A stretch of 64,000 nucleotides of DNA from contig NZ_CP068047.1 in assembly GCF_016698645.1 (NCBI RefSeq), positions 310,001 through 374,000 of the forward strand. The letters are read 5' to 3'. The position numbers were made by a program, and so were the translations under genes. Below, one piece after another: positions 26,408 to 34,534 of this stretch. Source of the DNA: Devosia oryziradicis (lineage in GTDB: Bacteria > Pseudomonadota > Alphaproteobacteria > Rhizobiales > Devosiaceae). Every line of letters starts with the position of its first letter. Position 1 is the stretch's first letter. Under the pieces are notes generated by a model, which was given only the letters and a program-made list of their open reading frames with translations, was not told the origin of the DNA and made no database searches.

Positions 26408-27207
26408 TCTTCCGCGTCCTGTTCTTCCTCTTCGTGCTCGTGCCGGTGATGATTGTGGTCATACCGGCCCAGGCGGTGATCAACGCGCTCAAGCTGCCGT
26501 TCTGGAACGTGCTGCCGCGCTTCTTTCATCGGATCGGCTGCATCTTCCTGGGCCTGCGGGTCAACGTGGTGGGCAAGCCGGCGACCGGACGGCCGACCCT
26601 CTTGGTTTCCAACCACATTTCCTGGACCGACATCGTCGCCGTCGGCTCGGTGGCCGATGTCACCTTCGTCGCCAAGCGCGAGGTCGCCGACTGGTTTTTC
26701 GTGGGCATGATGGCGCGGCTGCAGAAGACCATCTTCGTCGATCGCACGCGGCGCAGCGATACCGGCCGCACCGCCTCGGAAATGGGTGCGCACATGGCGG
26801 GCGGAAATGCGGTGCTGCTGTTTGCCGAGGGCCAGTCCGATATCGGTACCCACGTGCTGCCGTTCCGCTCGGCGCTGGTCGGAGCGGCCCAGCATGCCAT
26901 GCTGGCGGCGGGCGCCCAGGACGTCATGATCCAGCCGCTGACCATCGCCTATACCAAGCTGCAGGGACTGCCGGTGGGCCGCACCGAGCGGTCGTTGATC
27001 GCCTGGATCAAGTCCAAGTCGGCGGGCCGCAACATTCGCGAAATCCTGGGGGGGCCGACCAAGGAGGTCACGGTGGCCTTCGGTGCGCCGCGGCCGTTAC
27101 GCGATACGGACAACCGCAAGCAGGTGACCAAGGCGGCCGAGGACGATGTACGGGCCATGCTGGTGGCGCTCAATCGCGGGCGGAACCTGCCGGCGATCAG
27201 GGCCTGA
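26404..27207 (+). CDS. plsC: 1-acyl-sn-glycerol-3-phosphate acyltransferase (PlsC family)
   Basis: 267 residues. One N-terminal helix (about 2-25), then the LPLAT domain: motif I SNHISWTD near 75 (H-x4-D), motif III-like FVDRTRR near 117 and motif II FAEGQSDIG near 141, a variant of the usual EGTR. Makes phosphatidic acid in the inner membrane, or may acylate ornithine lipids (OlsA-like); the two cannot be told apart here. Overlaps the mur stop by 4 nt. miaB, often next in related genomes, is absent here. Confidence 0.88.
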   Translation: MIFRVLFFLFVLVPVMIVVIPAQAVINALKLPFWNVLPRFFHRIGCIFLGLRVNVVGKPATGRPTLLVSNHISWTDIVAVGSVADVTFVAKREVADWFFVGMMARLQKTIFVDRTRRSDTGRTASEMGAHMAGGNAVLLFAEGQSDIGTHVLPFRSALVGAAQHAMLAAGAQDVMIQPLTIAYTKLQGLPVGRTERSLIAWIKSKSAGRNIREILGGPTKEVTVAFGAPRPLRDTDNRKQVTKAAEDDVRAMLVALNRGRNLPAIRA

Positions 27208-27208
27208 C

Positions 27209-27469
27209 CTAAGGGGACGGCGTAGGGGTGAGGTTGGCCTTGAGCCGGCCGATGATGTCGGCGGCCTTGACCATGAGGGCCATGTCGATATCGGCGTCGC
27301 TGGTCCCCTCGGGCAGGTCGGCCCAGACAGGAATGGTCAATTCGTGGGTCTGGTCCTTGCCGCCGACAGTTTCCTGCAGCACGGCTCGGACGTGACCGGT
27401 CATGCGTCCGGCAAGGCGCGGATGCGCCTGCTTGTCGCGCACGTTGATATCGATAAGCTGCAATTCCAT
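27209..27469 (-). CDS. Hypothetical protein
   Basis: 86 residues, no signal peptide or membrane segment. Pattern: a beta strand MELQLIDINVR, a basic segment, a second strand HELTIPVWADLP, then an amphipathic helix ADIDMALMVKAADIIGRL. No family recognised. It begins 122 bp after pncB on the same strand and ends 1 bp from the plsC stop. Confidence 0.55.
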   Translation of the reverse strand: MELQLIDINVRDKQAHPRLAGRMTGHVRAVLQETVGGKDQTHELTIPVWADLPEGTSDADIDMALMVKAADIIGRLKANLTPTPSP

Positions 27470-27590
27470 TCGGCCCCTGATGGAGCCCCCGCCAGAAGGC
27501 TAGTGCGGCATGGTTCCCAAGGCGTAAACGCCGCCGGGACGCCGGGGCTTTCTCCACAACCGGTAATGCCGCCGGTTGCAATCGGTTCCA

Positions 27591-28898
27591 CTAGACCTTT
27601 ACGGGGTGGTTGACCCTGCCGGCATCGCCGAAAATGCGGAGATAGCGGGCGATTTCGTCGGGATTGCCAGTGGCCTTGGCCGGGTTGTCGCTCAGCTTCA
27701 CCGCCGGCCTGCCATTGGCATCGCTGACCTTGGCCACGATCGAAATGGGCATCAGCCCCGGATTGGGCTCGGGGGCGCAGTCCTCGAAATCGTTGGTGAG
27801 GTTGGTGCCCCAGCCGAAGGCCATGCGCACCTTGCCGTCGAAATGCAGGTAGGCTTCTTCGATCATGTCGACGTCCAGGCCATCGGAGAAGATCAGCAGC
27901 TTCTCGCGCGGGTCGCGGCCGCGTTCCTTCCACCAGGCAATGATGCGTTCGCCGCCCTCGATGGCCGGGGCGCTGTCCGGGCGGAAGCCGGTCCAGTCGG
28001 CGACCCAGTCGGGCGCATTGCGCAGGAAGCTGTCGGTGCCGAAGGCATCGGGCAGCACGATCTTGAGATTGCCGCCATAGTAGCTCTCCCAATCCTGCAG
28101 CACCTGGTAGGGCGCGGCCATCAGGGCCTCGTCGGTCTTGGCCAGGGCAGCCAGCACCATGGGCAGTTCATGCGCATTGGTGCCGAGCGCTTCCAGATCA
28201 TTGTCCATGGCCAGCTTGACGTTGGACGTGCCGGTAAAGGCCTCGCCGATCCCCTCCTTGAGCGCCTCGACACACCAGCGCTGCCACAGGAAGGAGTGGC
28301 GGCGGCGGGTACCGAAATCGGAAATGCGCAAATCGGGGAGCTTCTGCAGCCGCTCCACCTTTTCCCACATCTTGGCCTTGGCGCGCGCATAGAGGACGTC
28401 GAGCGTGAACGGGCCATAAAGCTTCATGGCGGCGCGGGAGCGCAGCTCGTTGATGATGGCGAGCGCGGGGATTTCCCACATCGAGGTTTCGAGCCACAGG
28501 CCGGGAAAATCCAGCACGAACTGGCCGTCGCGCTTTTCCAGCCGATATTCGGGCAGGCGGAAATCCTCCAGCCACTTGAGGAAGGCCGGCTCGAAGATCT
28601 GCTTGCTGCCGTAAAAGCTGTTACCGGCCAGCCAGATCATTTCCTTCTTGGTGAAGCGCAACGTGCGCACGTGATCGAGTTGGGCCCGCAGTTCCTCGAT
28701 GTCGATCTCGTCGGCCAGCCGCACCGACTTGGTGCGGTTGATCAGCGAGAAGGTGGCCGAGACCTTGGGGTAGAGACCCCAGATCATCTGCAACATCAGC
28801 AGCTTGTAGAAATCGGTGTCGAGGAGGCTGCGAACGATGGGGTCGAGCTTCCAGGTGTGGTTGTATACCCGCCGGGCAATGTCAGTATAAGTCGCCAT
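27591..28898 (-). CDS. pncB: Nicotinate phosphoribosyltransferase
   Basis: 435 residues from the ATG at 28898 ([14 protein letters not shown]); a GTG four codons upstream is also open. Full-length Pnc[16 protein letters not shown] near 21, the [12 protein letters not shown] active-site block near 211, and [11 protein letters not shown] near 378. Converts nicotinate, PRPP and ATP to nicotinate mononucleotide in NAD salvage. Single gene, divergent from the SDR gene. Confidence 0.96.
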   Translation of the reverse strand: MATYTDIARRVYNHTWKLDPIVRSLLDTDFYKLLMLQMIWGLYPKVSATFSLINRTKSVRLADEIDIEELRAQLDHVRTLRFTKKEMIWLAGNSFYGSKQIFEPAFLKWLEDFRLPEYRLEKRDGQFVLDFPGLWLETSMWEIPALAIINELRSRAAMKLYGPFTLDVLYARAKAKMWEKVERLQKLPDLRISDFGTRRRHSFLWQRWCVEALKEGIGEAFTGTSNVKLAMDNDLEALGTNAHELPMVLAALAKTDEALMAAPYQVLQDWESYYGGNLKIVLPDAFGTDSFLRNAPDWVADWTGFRPDSAPAIEGGERIIAWWKERGRDPREKLLIFSDGLDVDMIEEAYLHFDGKVRMAFGWGTNLTNDFEDCAPEPNPGLMPISIVAKVSDANGRPAVKLSDNPAKATGNPDEIARYLRIFGDAGRVNHPVKV

Positions 28899-29089
28899 GG
28901 TGGTCCCCACTGTCAGCCACGGCTTTTAGCGTGACGCGCCGATGAATGAAAGCTTCGAACCGGCCGAAGGCAAAATCGCCCCCCAGGAGGGAAGGCCATG
29001 AGGCTAGGCCCGGATGGCGGCCGCTTGCCCGTTTTGGGAATGCTGGTTTCGGGGTAGCCTGAACAACCGATTCCGAATGCGAGGACGCC

Positions 29090-29854
29090 ATGAGCCATCC
29101 CGATTTCAGCCTTTCCGGCAAGGTTGCCGTGGTGACCGGCGCCAGCATGGGCATCGGCCATGGCCTGGCCAAGGCGGTCGCGGCGGCCGGGGCGCGCGTC
29201 GCCGTGGCATCGCGCGACAAGGAAAAGCTCGACCGGCTGGTCAGTGAAATCCAGGCCGAAGGCGGCGAAGCGGCAGCCTTTACCCTCGATGTGCGCAATG
29301 TGAATTCGATCGGTCCCACTTTTGCGGCGATCCGGGCGCATTTCGGCGCGGTCGATATCCTGGTCAACAATGCGGGGCTCGGGGACAACCACCCGGCCGA
29401 GGACGTGACCGAGGCCGATTGGGACGGCATGATGGCGGTCAACCTCAAGGGCAGCTTCTTCGTCGCCCAGGCCGCTGGGCGCATCATGCTGGCGCAGGGT
29501 GCGGGCCGCATCGTCAATATCAGTTCGCAGGCCGGCAGCGTCGGCATCCGCGACCATGCGGTCTATTGCGCCACCAAGGGGGGCGTCGACCAGTTCACCC
29601 GCGTGCTGGCCCTCGAATGGGGCCATCGCGGCGTCACGGTCAACGCGGTGGCGCCCACCTTCATCTATACGCCGGGCACCGCCGAGCGGCTCGACCAGCC
29701 CGACTATCTCAAGGGCGTGCTCGACCGGCTGCCGATCGGGCGCGTCGGCACGATCGGCGACGTGGCGGGCGCGGTGATCTACCTTGCCTCGCCCGCTGGC
29801 GGCCTGGTCAATGGCGCCGTGCTGATGGTGGATGGCGGCTGGACCGCGCAATAG
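29090..29854 (+). CDS. SDR-family oxidoreductase
   Basis: 254 residues, classical short-chain dehydrogenase. Nucleotide motif TGASMGIGHG near 18, NNAG near 94, catalytic Ser in NISSQAGS near 143 and Y-x3-K in VYCATKGG near 160. Similar to glucose/gluconate 5-dehydrogenase-like members; substrate not determinable. It stands alone, divergent from pncB with a 190-bp gap. The gap has no recognised site. Confidence 0.9.
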   Translation: MSHPDFSLSGKVAVVTGASMGIGHGLAKAVAAAGARVAVASRDKEKLDRLVSEIQAEGGEAAAFTLDVRNVNSIGPTFAAIRAHFGAVDILVNNAGLGDNHPAEDVTEADWDGMMAVNLKGSFFVAQAAGRIMLAQGAGRIVNISSQAGSVGIRDHAVYCATKGGVDQFTRVLALEWGHRGVTVNAVAPTFIYTPGTAERLDQPDYLKGVLDRLPIGRVGTIGDVAGAVIYLASPAGGLVNGAVLMVDGGWTAQ

Positions 29855-29927
29855 CGACGTTAGTCGCCGAGCCGGATCATCCGCTCGAAACCCGGCTGGC
29901 TCATAGTTCCTAATTCACCGAGCAATA

Positions 29928-29944
29928 CTGACACCGTTTGTCAG
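29928..29944. promoter_or_regulatory. Candidate operator palindrome upstream of the VOC gene
   Basis: CTGACA-CCGTT-TGTCAG, a perfect 6-bp inverted repeat with a 5-nt spacer, 42 bp before the VOC gene start. The shape and spacing suit a TetR- or MarR-type dimer, but no such regulator gene is adjacent. Confidence 0.45.
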
Positions 29945-29986
29945 GCCGGGCGTTCATGATGCCGTAGATCAAGACGGAGCTAGACC

Positions 29987-30481
29987 ATGAACGCTGTGCC
30001 CAATGGTTATACCACGATCACGCCCTGGATTATCGGTCAGAATACTGCTGGCCTGATGGATTTTCTGGCCCGCGCCTTTGGCGCGGAGGATCTGGGCCGG
30101 ATGGAGGTAGGCGGCCGGATCGGCCATGCCGAGATGCGTATCGGATCGGGCGTTGTGATGATGTTCGACGCGCCCGAAGGCTGGGCGCCGACGCCGGCAT
30201 TCATTCGCCTCTTTATGCCGGATGCCCAGTCGGCGTTCGATGCGGCAGTGCGGGCGGGTGCCGAAGTGGTGACCGAACCCACGATGCTCGCATTCGGCGA
30301 CAAGGTGGGTCGGGTGCGCGACCCGTTCGGCAATATCTGGTGGCTGCAACAGCGCGTCGAGGATGTGAGCCAGGACGAGATGATGCGTCGTTGGAGTGAT
30401 CCGCAATGGACCAGGGCGATGGACTATCTGCAGACCAGCCTCGCGCAGTCGGGGCCGAAGCGACCTGACGATCCGCGCTAG
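29987..30481 (+). CDS. VOC-family (PhnB/glyoxalase-like) protein
   Basis: 164 residues. The paired beta-alpha-beta modules of the VOC fold are visible: YTTITPWIIGQNTAGLMDFLARAFG at the start, GHAEMRIGSGVVMMFD, and VGRVRDPFGNIWWLQQR near 105-120. The metal ligands expected of true glyoxalases are only partly present, so its activity is uncertain. A palindrome lies 42 bp upstream. Its stop is shared as CTAG with the opposing YcaQ-like gene. Confidence 0.82.
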   Translation: MNAVPNGYTTITPWIIGQNTAGLMDFLARAFGAEDLGRMEVGGRIGHAEMRIGSGVVMMFDAPEGWAPTPAFIRLFMPDAQSAFDAAVRAGAEVVTEPTMLAFGDKVGRVRDPFGNIWWLQQRVEDVSQDEMMRRWSDPQWTRAMDYLQTSLAQSGPKRPDDPR

Positions 30482-31737
30482 TCGCCCAGTTGGAAGCGCT
30501 GGAATCGTCCTAGCGCTTCCTCGATCGCGTGCTCGCCCTCGGCGCCGACGTCGGCAAAATCGGTGCGCTTCTGGATCAAGACGGTCCCGGCAGTTCGGTC
30601 GGTCTTGAGGTCGAGCGCGGCGACGATGCGGTCGCCCATGAGCACGGGCAGTGCGAAATAGCCCAGCTTGCGCTTTGCGGCGGGTATGTAGGCCTCGAAG
30701 AGATGGTCGTAGCCGAAGAAGAGCTTGAGCCGCTTGCGCTGGATGATCAGCGGATCGAAGGGCGAGAGAATGTGGACCAGGTTGGGCTGCTCGCCGGTCA
30801 GGGCTTCGAGCGTCGCGGGCTCGGCCCAGTGCGCCACCTTTTCGGCACCCTCGATCGCGACCGGAACGAGTAGCCTGCGCCGCACGCGGCTCTCGATCAG
30901 CTCCCGCACTGCCTTTTTGGCCGGTGCATCGAGGTGGCAGATCGAATCGAGGCTGACGACCCCCTGGCTGCGCAAGGCGCGATCGAGCTTGTAGGCCACG
31001 ATCTGCCGCTCGGTGGCCGCCTTGGGCTGGCCGGTCCAGCCGAAATGGCGGCCGATCAGATCATAGGTCTTGACCATGCCCTGTCGGGCGGCGATGGCCA
31101 CCAGGCCCTGGTAGAACATCAGCTGCAGTACCCGCTTACTCGGCTTGCGGCTGGCCCAGGGATGGTCTTTGTCGACCAGCTCGTCATCGTCGATGTCCCG
31201 GATCGACAGCGGCCCTTCCGTCTTGAGGCGCCGCGTCATCTTGCGCACCTCGTCGGGCGTGACGCTGCCGAACCAGGCGCTCGGCTTGTGGCGATAGGCC
31301 TTCATGGCCGGCACGAAAAACGGCAGGTCCTCCGTGGGCACGTAGCTCAGGGCATGGGTCCAGTATTCGAACACCGATTTGTCGACGGACTGGTTCTGCG
31401 CCAGGTCGCCGCGCCGGTAGCCCGGAATGCGTGACCAGAGGATGTGGTGATGGCAACGCTCGATGACATTGATGGTATCGATCTGCACATAGCCCAGATG
31501 GGCAATGGCAGCCCGGGTCGCGGCCGGACCGTCGCCAAAGGGCGCCGCGGTGTCGAGGCGCTGCGCCGCGATCCAGATATGGCGGGCAGCAATCTGGCTG
31601 AGGGCAAGTGGGGCTTTGGCCACGGGTGCATCCGAATCTTGAACAGGACCAGAAGAACCAAGCCCCCGCGCAGCGTCAATTGATGGCAGGAGGGCGGGAC
31701 GGCTTGGGCCTGAATGGAAACTGAATGCCGCCATCAC
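30478..31737 (-). CDS. YcaQ-like DNA crosslink-repair glycosylase (HTH_42)
   Basis: Up to 419 residues; the first 38 look non-homologous, so a GTG at 31623 is a likely alternative start (381 residues). Winged-helix YcaQ/AlkZ-type protein: the catalytic-loop motif LGYVQIDTINVIERCHHHILWSRI-like block (Gln-Ile-Asp) and the C-terminal ILSPFDPLIIQRKRLKLFFGYDHLFEAYIP block near 330. E. coli YcaQ unhooks interstrand crosslinks. It converges on the VOC gene (CTAG overlap) and is divergent from the next hypothetical gene. Confidence 0.85.
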   Translation of the reverse strand: MMAAFSFHSGPSRPALLPSIDAARGLGSSGPVQDSDAPVAKAPLALSQIAARHIWIAAQRLDTAAPFGDGPAATRAAIAHLGYVQIDTINVIERCHHHILWSRIPGYRRGDLAQNQSVDKSVFEYWTHALSYVPTEDLPFFVPAMKAYRHKPSAWFGSVTPDEVRKMTRRLKTEGPLSIRDIDDDELVDKDHPWASRKPSKRVLQLMFYQGLVAIAARQGMVKTYDLIGRHFGWTGQPKAATERQIVAYKLDRALRSQGVVSLDSICHLDAPAKKAVRELIESRVRRRLLVPVAIEGAEKVAHWAEPATLEALTGEQPNLVHILSPFDPLIIQRKRLKLFFGYDHLFEAYIPAAKRKLGYFALPVLMGDRIVAALDLKTDRTAGTVLIQKRTDFADVGAEGEHAIEEALGRFQRFQLGD

Positions 31738-31807
31738 CGGCCGTTCAATCGAGCGACCCTAACGGTCCGCGCGCATTCCCGCATCATCGCTGTCTGATGG
31801 CACTGTC

Positions 31808-32650
31808 ATGATTCCGATCCCGGCCGCTCTTGCCCCCGCCTTCCTGGCCCTATTCTGCCTGCTCATCGTGGGCACGGGAGTGTGGATTGTAGCGGTTACG
31901 TTGCGCCAAAGCGGCCCCGCCGGCGTGCCGACGCTGGCGCCGTGGCGCGCCGTCTTCCTCGGGCGCCTGCAGATGGACGGCCGCTGGACCACCAGCGCCG
32001 GACCGTTCTCCCGCCGGATGGAATGCCTGCTCTATGCGCCGTCGGGTCGCGCCGGCGAGACGCGATCCATGCCAAAGGCTGCTCGCTTCTCCCACACCGT
32101 CCGGGCCATTGGCCCCTGGGTACTGGAGGCTTCCACGCGGCTCGAGACCTCCGGGCACGAAGTCGACCTCGCCGCCACGAACTATCTCGAACTGCTGCCG
32201 CAATGGGGACTGAGGCCCCGGCGCTGGACCGTGTCGATCGATGGCGTGGCCATGGGATCGCTGACCCGTACTGACGGCGCCATCGTGGCCCGAAATACGG
32301 CTGGCGACGTCGTCGGTCGCTGGATCGCGCCATCGGCGCCTGGCGCGCTGCGCCATCCCGCACCCAGCGAGATCGAGGCCAGGCAGCCCTGGTTTACCGC
32401 ACTCGACATCCCGGGCACGCGCGTCCAGCTGCGCCTGCCGTTCTTCGATGGGCGCCAGCACCCTTATGATTTCGCCAGCCTGCCTTTTATCCAGGGCGAC
32501 GTAGGCGAAGGCACGGCCGCCGAGGACTGGACGCTCGCCTTCATTGCCCTGGCGAGCCAGGCAGCGCTGGCGCTGCGCATCGTCACGCCGCGCCGGGCCT
32601 CTGCGCCGATCGCAAGCCACGCCGGCAAGCGGACCAGCGTGATGCTGTAG
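31808..32650 (+). CDS. Membrane-anchored protein of unknown function
   Basis: 280 residues. One N-terminal hydrophobic helix (about 6-32) places the rest at one membrane face. The remainder is rich in short strands with several Trp residues (WTVSIDGVAMGSL; LELLPQWGLRPRRW), and another hydrophobic stretch lies near 240-260. No family recognised. It starts 70 bp from the divergent YcaQ-like gene and ends 74 bp before the HtrA-like gene, so the two may be co-transcribed. Confidence 0.55.
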   Translation: MIPIPAALAPAFLALFCLLIVGTGVWIVAVTLRQSGPAGVPTLAPWRAVFLGRLQMDGRWTTSAGPFSRRMECLLYAPSGRAGETRSMPKAARFSHTVRAIGPWVLEASTRLETSGHEVDLAATNYLELLPQWGLRPRRWTVSIDGVAMGSLTRTDGAIVARNTAGDVVGRWIAPSAPGALRHPAPSEIEARQPWFTALDIPGTRVQLRLPFFDGRQHPYDFASLPFIQGDVGEGTAAEDWTLAFIALASQAALALRIVTPRRASAPIASHAGKRTSVML

Positions 32651-32724
32651 CGGCGGAGCCGCGCGCTCTTGCGGGAATTCCCCTTCGGCCTATCTAGAGG
32701 GAAGGCGAAAGGCAGGTGGCGAAC

Positions 32725-33627
32725 ATGACCCATTCCATGCGCAAATCGATCGTATCCCTCAGGGCGCAGGTGCCGGACACGGCCTTCACGGCCTCGACGC
32801 TTGGCACCGTGCGCGAAGGCAGCGGCGTGGTGATCGGCGAGGATGGCCTGATCGTAACCATCGGCTACCTGATCACCGAGGCCGAGGAGGTCTGGCTCAC
32901 CACCTATGACGAGCGCGTCCTGCCCGCGCATGTGGTGGGCTACGACCAGCAGACCGGGTTCGGCCTAGTGCAGGCGCTGGGCAAGCTCGACCTGCCGGCG
33001 CTGGAACTGGGCAATTCGAAGGACACCAGGGTCGGCGACCGGGCGACCATCATCGATGGCCAGGGCCTCGACGTGCCGACCGCGATCGTCGCGCGGCAGG
33101 AATTTGCCGGCTATTGGGAATATCTGCTCGACGAAGCCCTCTTCGCCGCGCCGTTCCACCCCTCCTGGGGTGGCGCCGCCGTGGTGGATGCCGACAACCG
33201 GTTGATCGGCATCGGTTCGCTGCGGCTGCAGATGCTGCAAATGGGCAAGACCACCGACATCACCATGCTGGTGCCGATCGACCTGCTCAAGCCCATTCTC
33301 GGCGACCTGATCGCCGCCGGGCGGCCCAAGCGCGAATCCCGGCCCTGGCTGGGCGTGTTCTCGGCCGAGCAGAGCAATGAAGTGGTGGTGATGAGCGTGG
33401 CTGGCGGCGGCCCCGCCGAACAGGCGGGCATCCGTAGCGGCGACGTCATCAGCGAACTCGATGGCGACGAAGTGGAGGGCCTGGCCGACTTCTACCGCAA
33501 ACTATGGCGCCGGGCGCCGGCGGGCAGCGAATTCTCCATGCGCATCCTGCGCGACGGACGCGAAAGCTGGGTCCGCATCAAGACAGCGGATCGGGACGCA
33601 TTCCTGCAGAAGCCGCAATTGCAATGA
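32725..33627 (+). CDS. HtrA/DegP-like PDZ protein lacking the catalytic triad
   Basis: 300 residues from the ATG at 32725 with AGGTGG about 7 nt upstream; a GTG at 32716 is also in frame. Residues about 25-185 align with the trypsin-like domain of S1C proteases (GSGVVIGEDGLIVTIG), and about 195-285 form a PDZ domain (WLGVFSAEQS, GPAEQAGIRSGDVISELDG). The expected triad is gone: His position is Tyr48 (TIGYLI for TNNHVV), Asp position is Gly78, and Ser position is Trp148 (PSWGGA for GNSGGP). No signal peptide is apparent. Probably a binding or sensing pseudoprotease. Confidence 0.8.
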   Translation: MTHSMRKSIVSLRAQVPDTAFTASTLGTVREGSGVVIGEDGLIVTIGYLITEAEEVWLTTYDERVLPAHVVGYDQQTGFGLVQALGKLDLPALELGNSKDTRVGDRATIIDGQGLDVPTAIVARQEFAGYWEYLLDEALFAAPFHPSWGGAAVVDADNRLIGIGSLRLQMLQMGKTTDITMLVPIDLLKPILGDLIAAGRPKRESRPWLGVFSAEQSNEVVVMSVAGGGPAEQAGIRSGDVISELDGDEVEGLADFYRKLWRRAPAGSEFSMRILRDGRESWVRIKTADRDAFLQKPQLQ

Positions 33628-33750
33628 GGGCATGCGACAAGTGTCTTGGGCGAGGCCCGTAGCTGAGTTCCGGGACGGCGTGTGCGAAGAGTGCACCGCC
33701 AATGCGCCACACACGTTGTTCGATATGCTGGGCCTTTGAGAGGAAGGAAT

Positions 33751-33826
<76 letters not shown>

Positions 33827-33968
33827 ATTCCTTTGGGTCTTGGAGGGCGGCTCGCCCGTCCGAAGCGAGGCGGAACCTATTGGATGATCCGCCCCCGTGC
33901 AAGTGCCTAAATGACACTTTTTTGCTTGGCCGGCTGAATGTCGCAGCCGGCCAAAAACTCAAGTCAAA

Positions 33969-34373
33969 TCAACGATCTTCGTCGCCACCAACTTCAAAGC
34001 CAAGTTCGTCGTCCTCGTCTTCGTCTTCCTCGAGGAAGACGTCGGCATCATCGTCGCCAAGCTCCTCGTCGACTTCGACGTCATCGGTCTCGGGGATTTC
34101 CTCGTCGCCGGATTCCTCGGCATCGGCATCCTCGAGCGAGACGATTTCGGGCGCTGCCGCGTCCTCGGCCTCTTCTTCGATCTCCTCATCGTCCTCGTCA
34201 TCCACCTTGCGGGCGGAAGCGGGGGAGGGCTTGCCGGCGAGCACCTGCTCGAAATAGGAGCGGGGATAGCTCTTGCCGGTATAGGGCGAGACGATCGGGT
34301 CCATATTGAGATCGTAGAACTTCTTGCCCGTTTCAGGATCGGTGCGCTTGGTGCCGCGTTCGGAACTGGCCAT
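33969..34373 (-). CDS. TIGR02300 (FYDLN acid) family protein
   Basis: 134 residues. The N-terminal 50 residues carry the family core RGTKRTDPETGKKFYDLN-DPIVSPYTGKSYPRSYFE; the remaining 85 residues are extremely acidic (mostly Asp/Glu, disordered). Found across alphaproteobacteria, usually next to a tRNA-Ala and aroA-cmk-rpsA, as here. Function unknown; the highly charged tail suggests binding to basic proteins or metals. Confidence 0.92.
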   Translation of the reverse strand: MASSERGTKRTDPETGKKFYDLNMDPIVSPYTGKSYPRSYFEQVLAGKPSPASARKVDDEDDEEIEEEAEDAAAPEIVSLEDADAEESGDEEIPETDDVEVDEELGDDDADVFLEEDEDEDDELGFEVGGDEDR

Positions 34374-34534
34374 CGATGTTCCTCGTAAGGTTTTGCGGGG
34401 CTTCTGGCCCCGGTTCGGTCAGTCCGGTTATGGACAAACACCGCCCCTGTCAAACCGAAAATGTGGAGAGCTGGTTCCCGCCGTCCGGGGGTAGTGGCCT
34501 TGCCGCGCCGGGGCATGCTACAGCCGGCTCGCCC

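Noticed and set aside
27555-27580. Inverted repeat CAACCGG...CCGGTTG after pncB as a terminator
   Set aside because: Only 7-bp arms and no T-tract on either strand.
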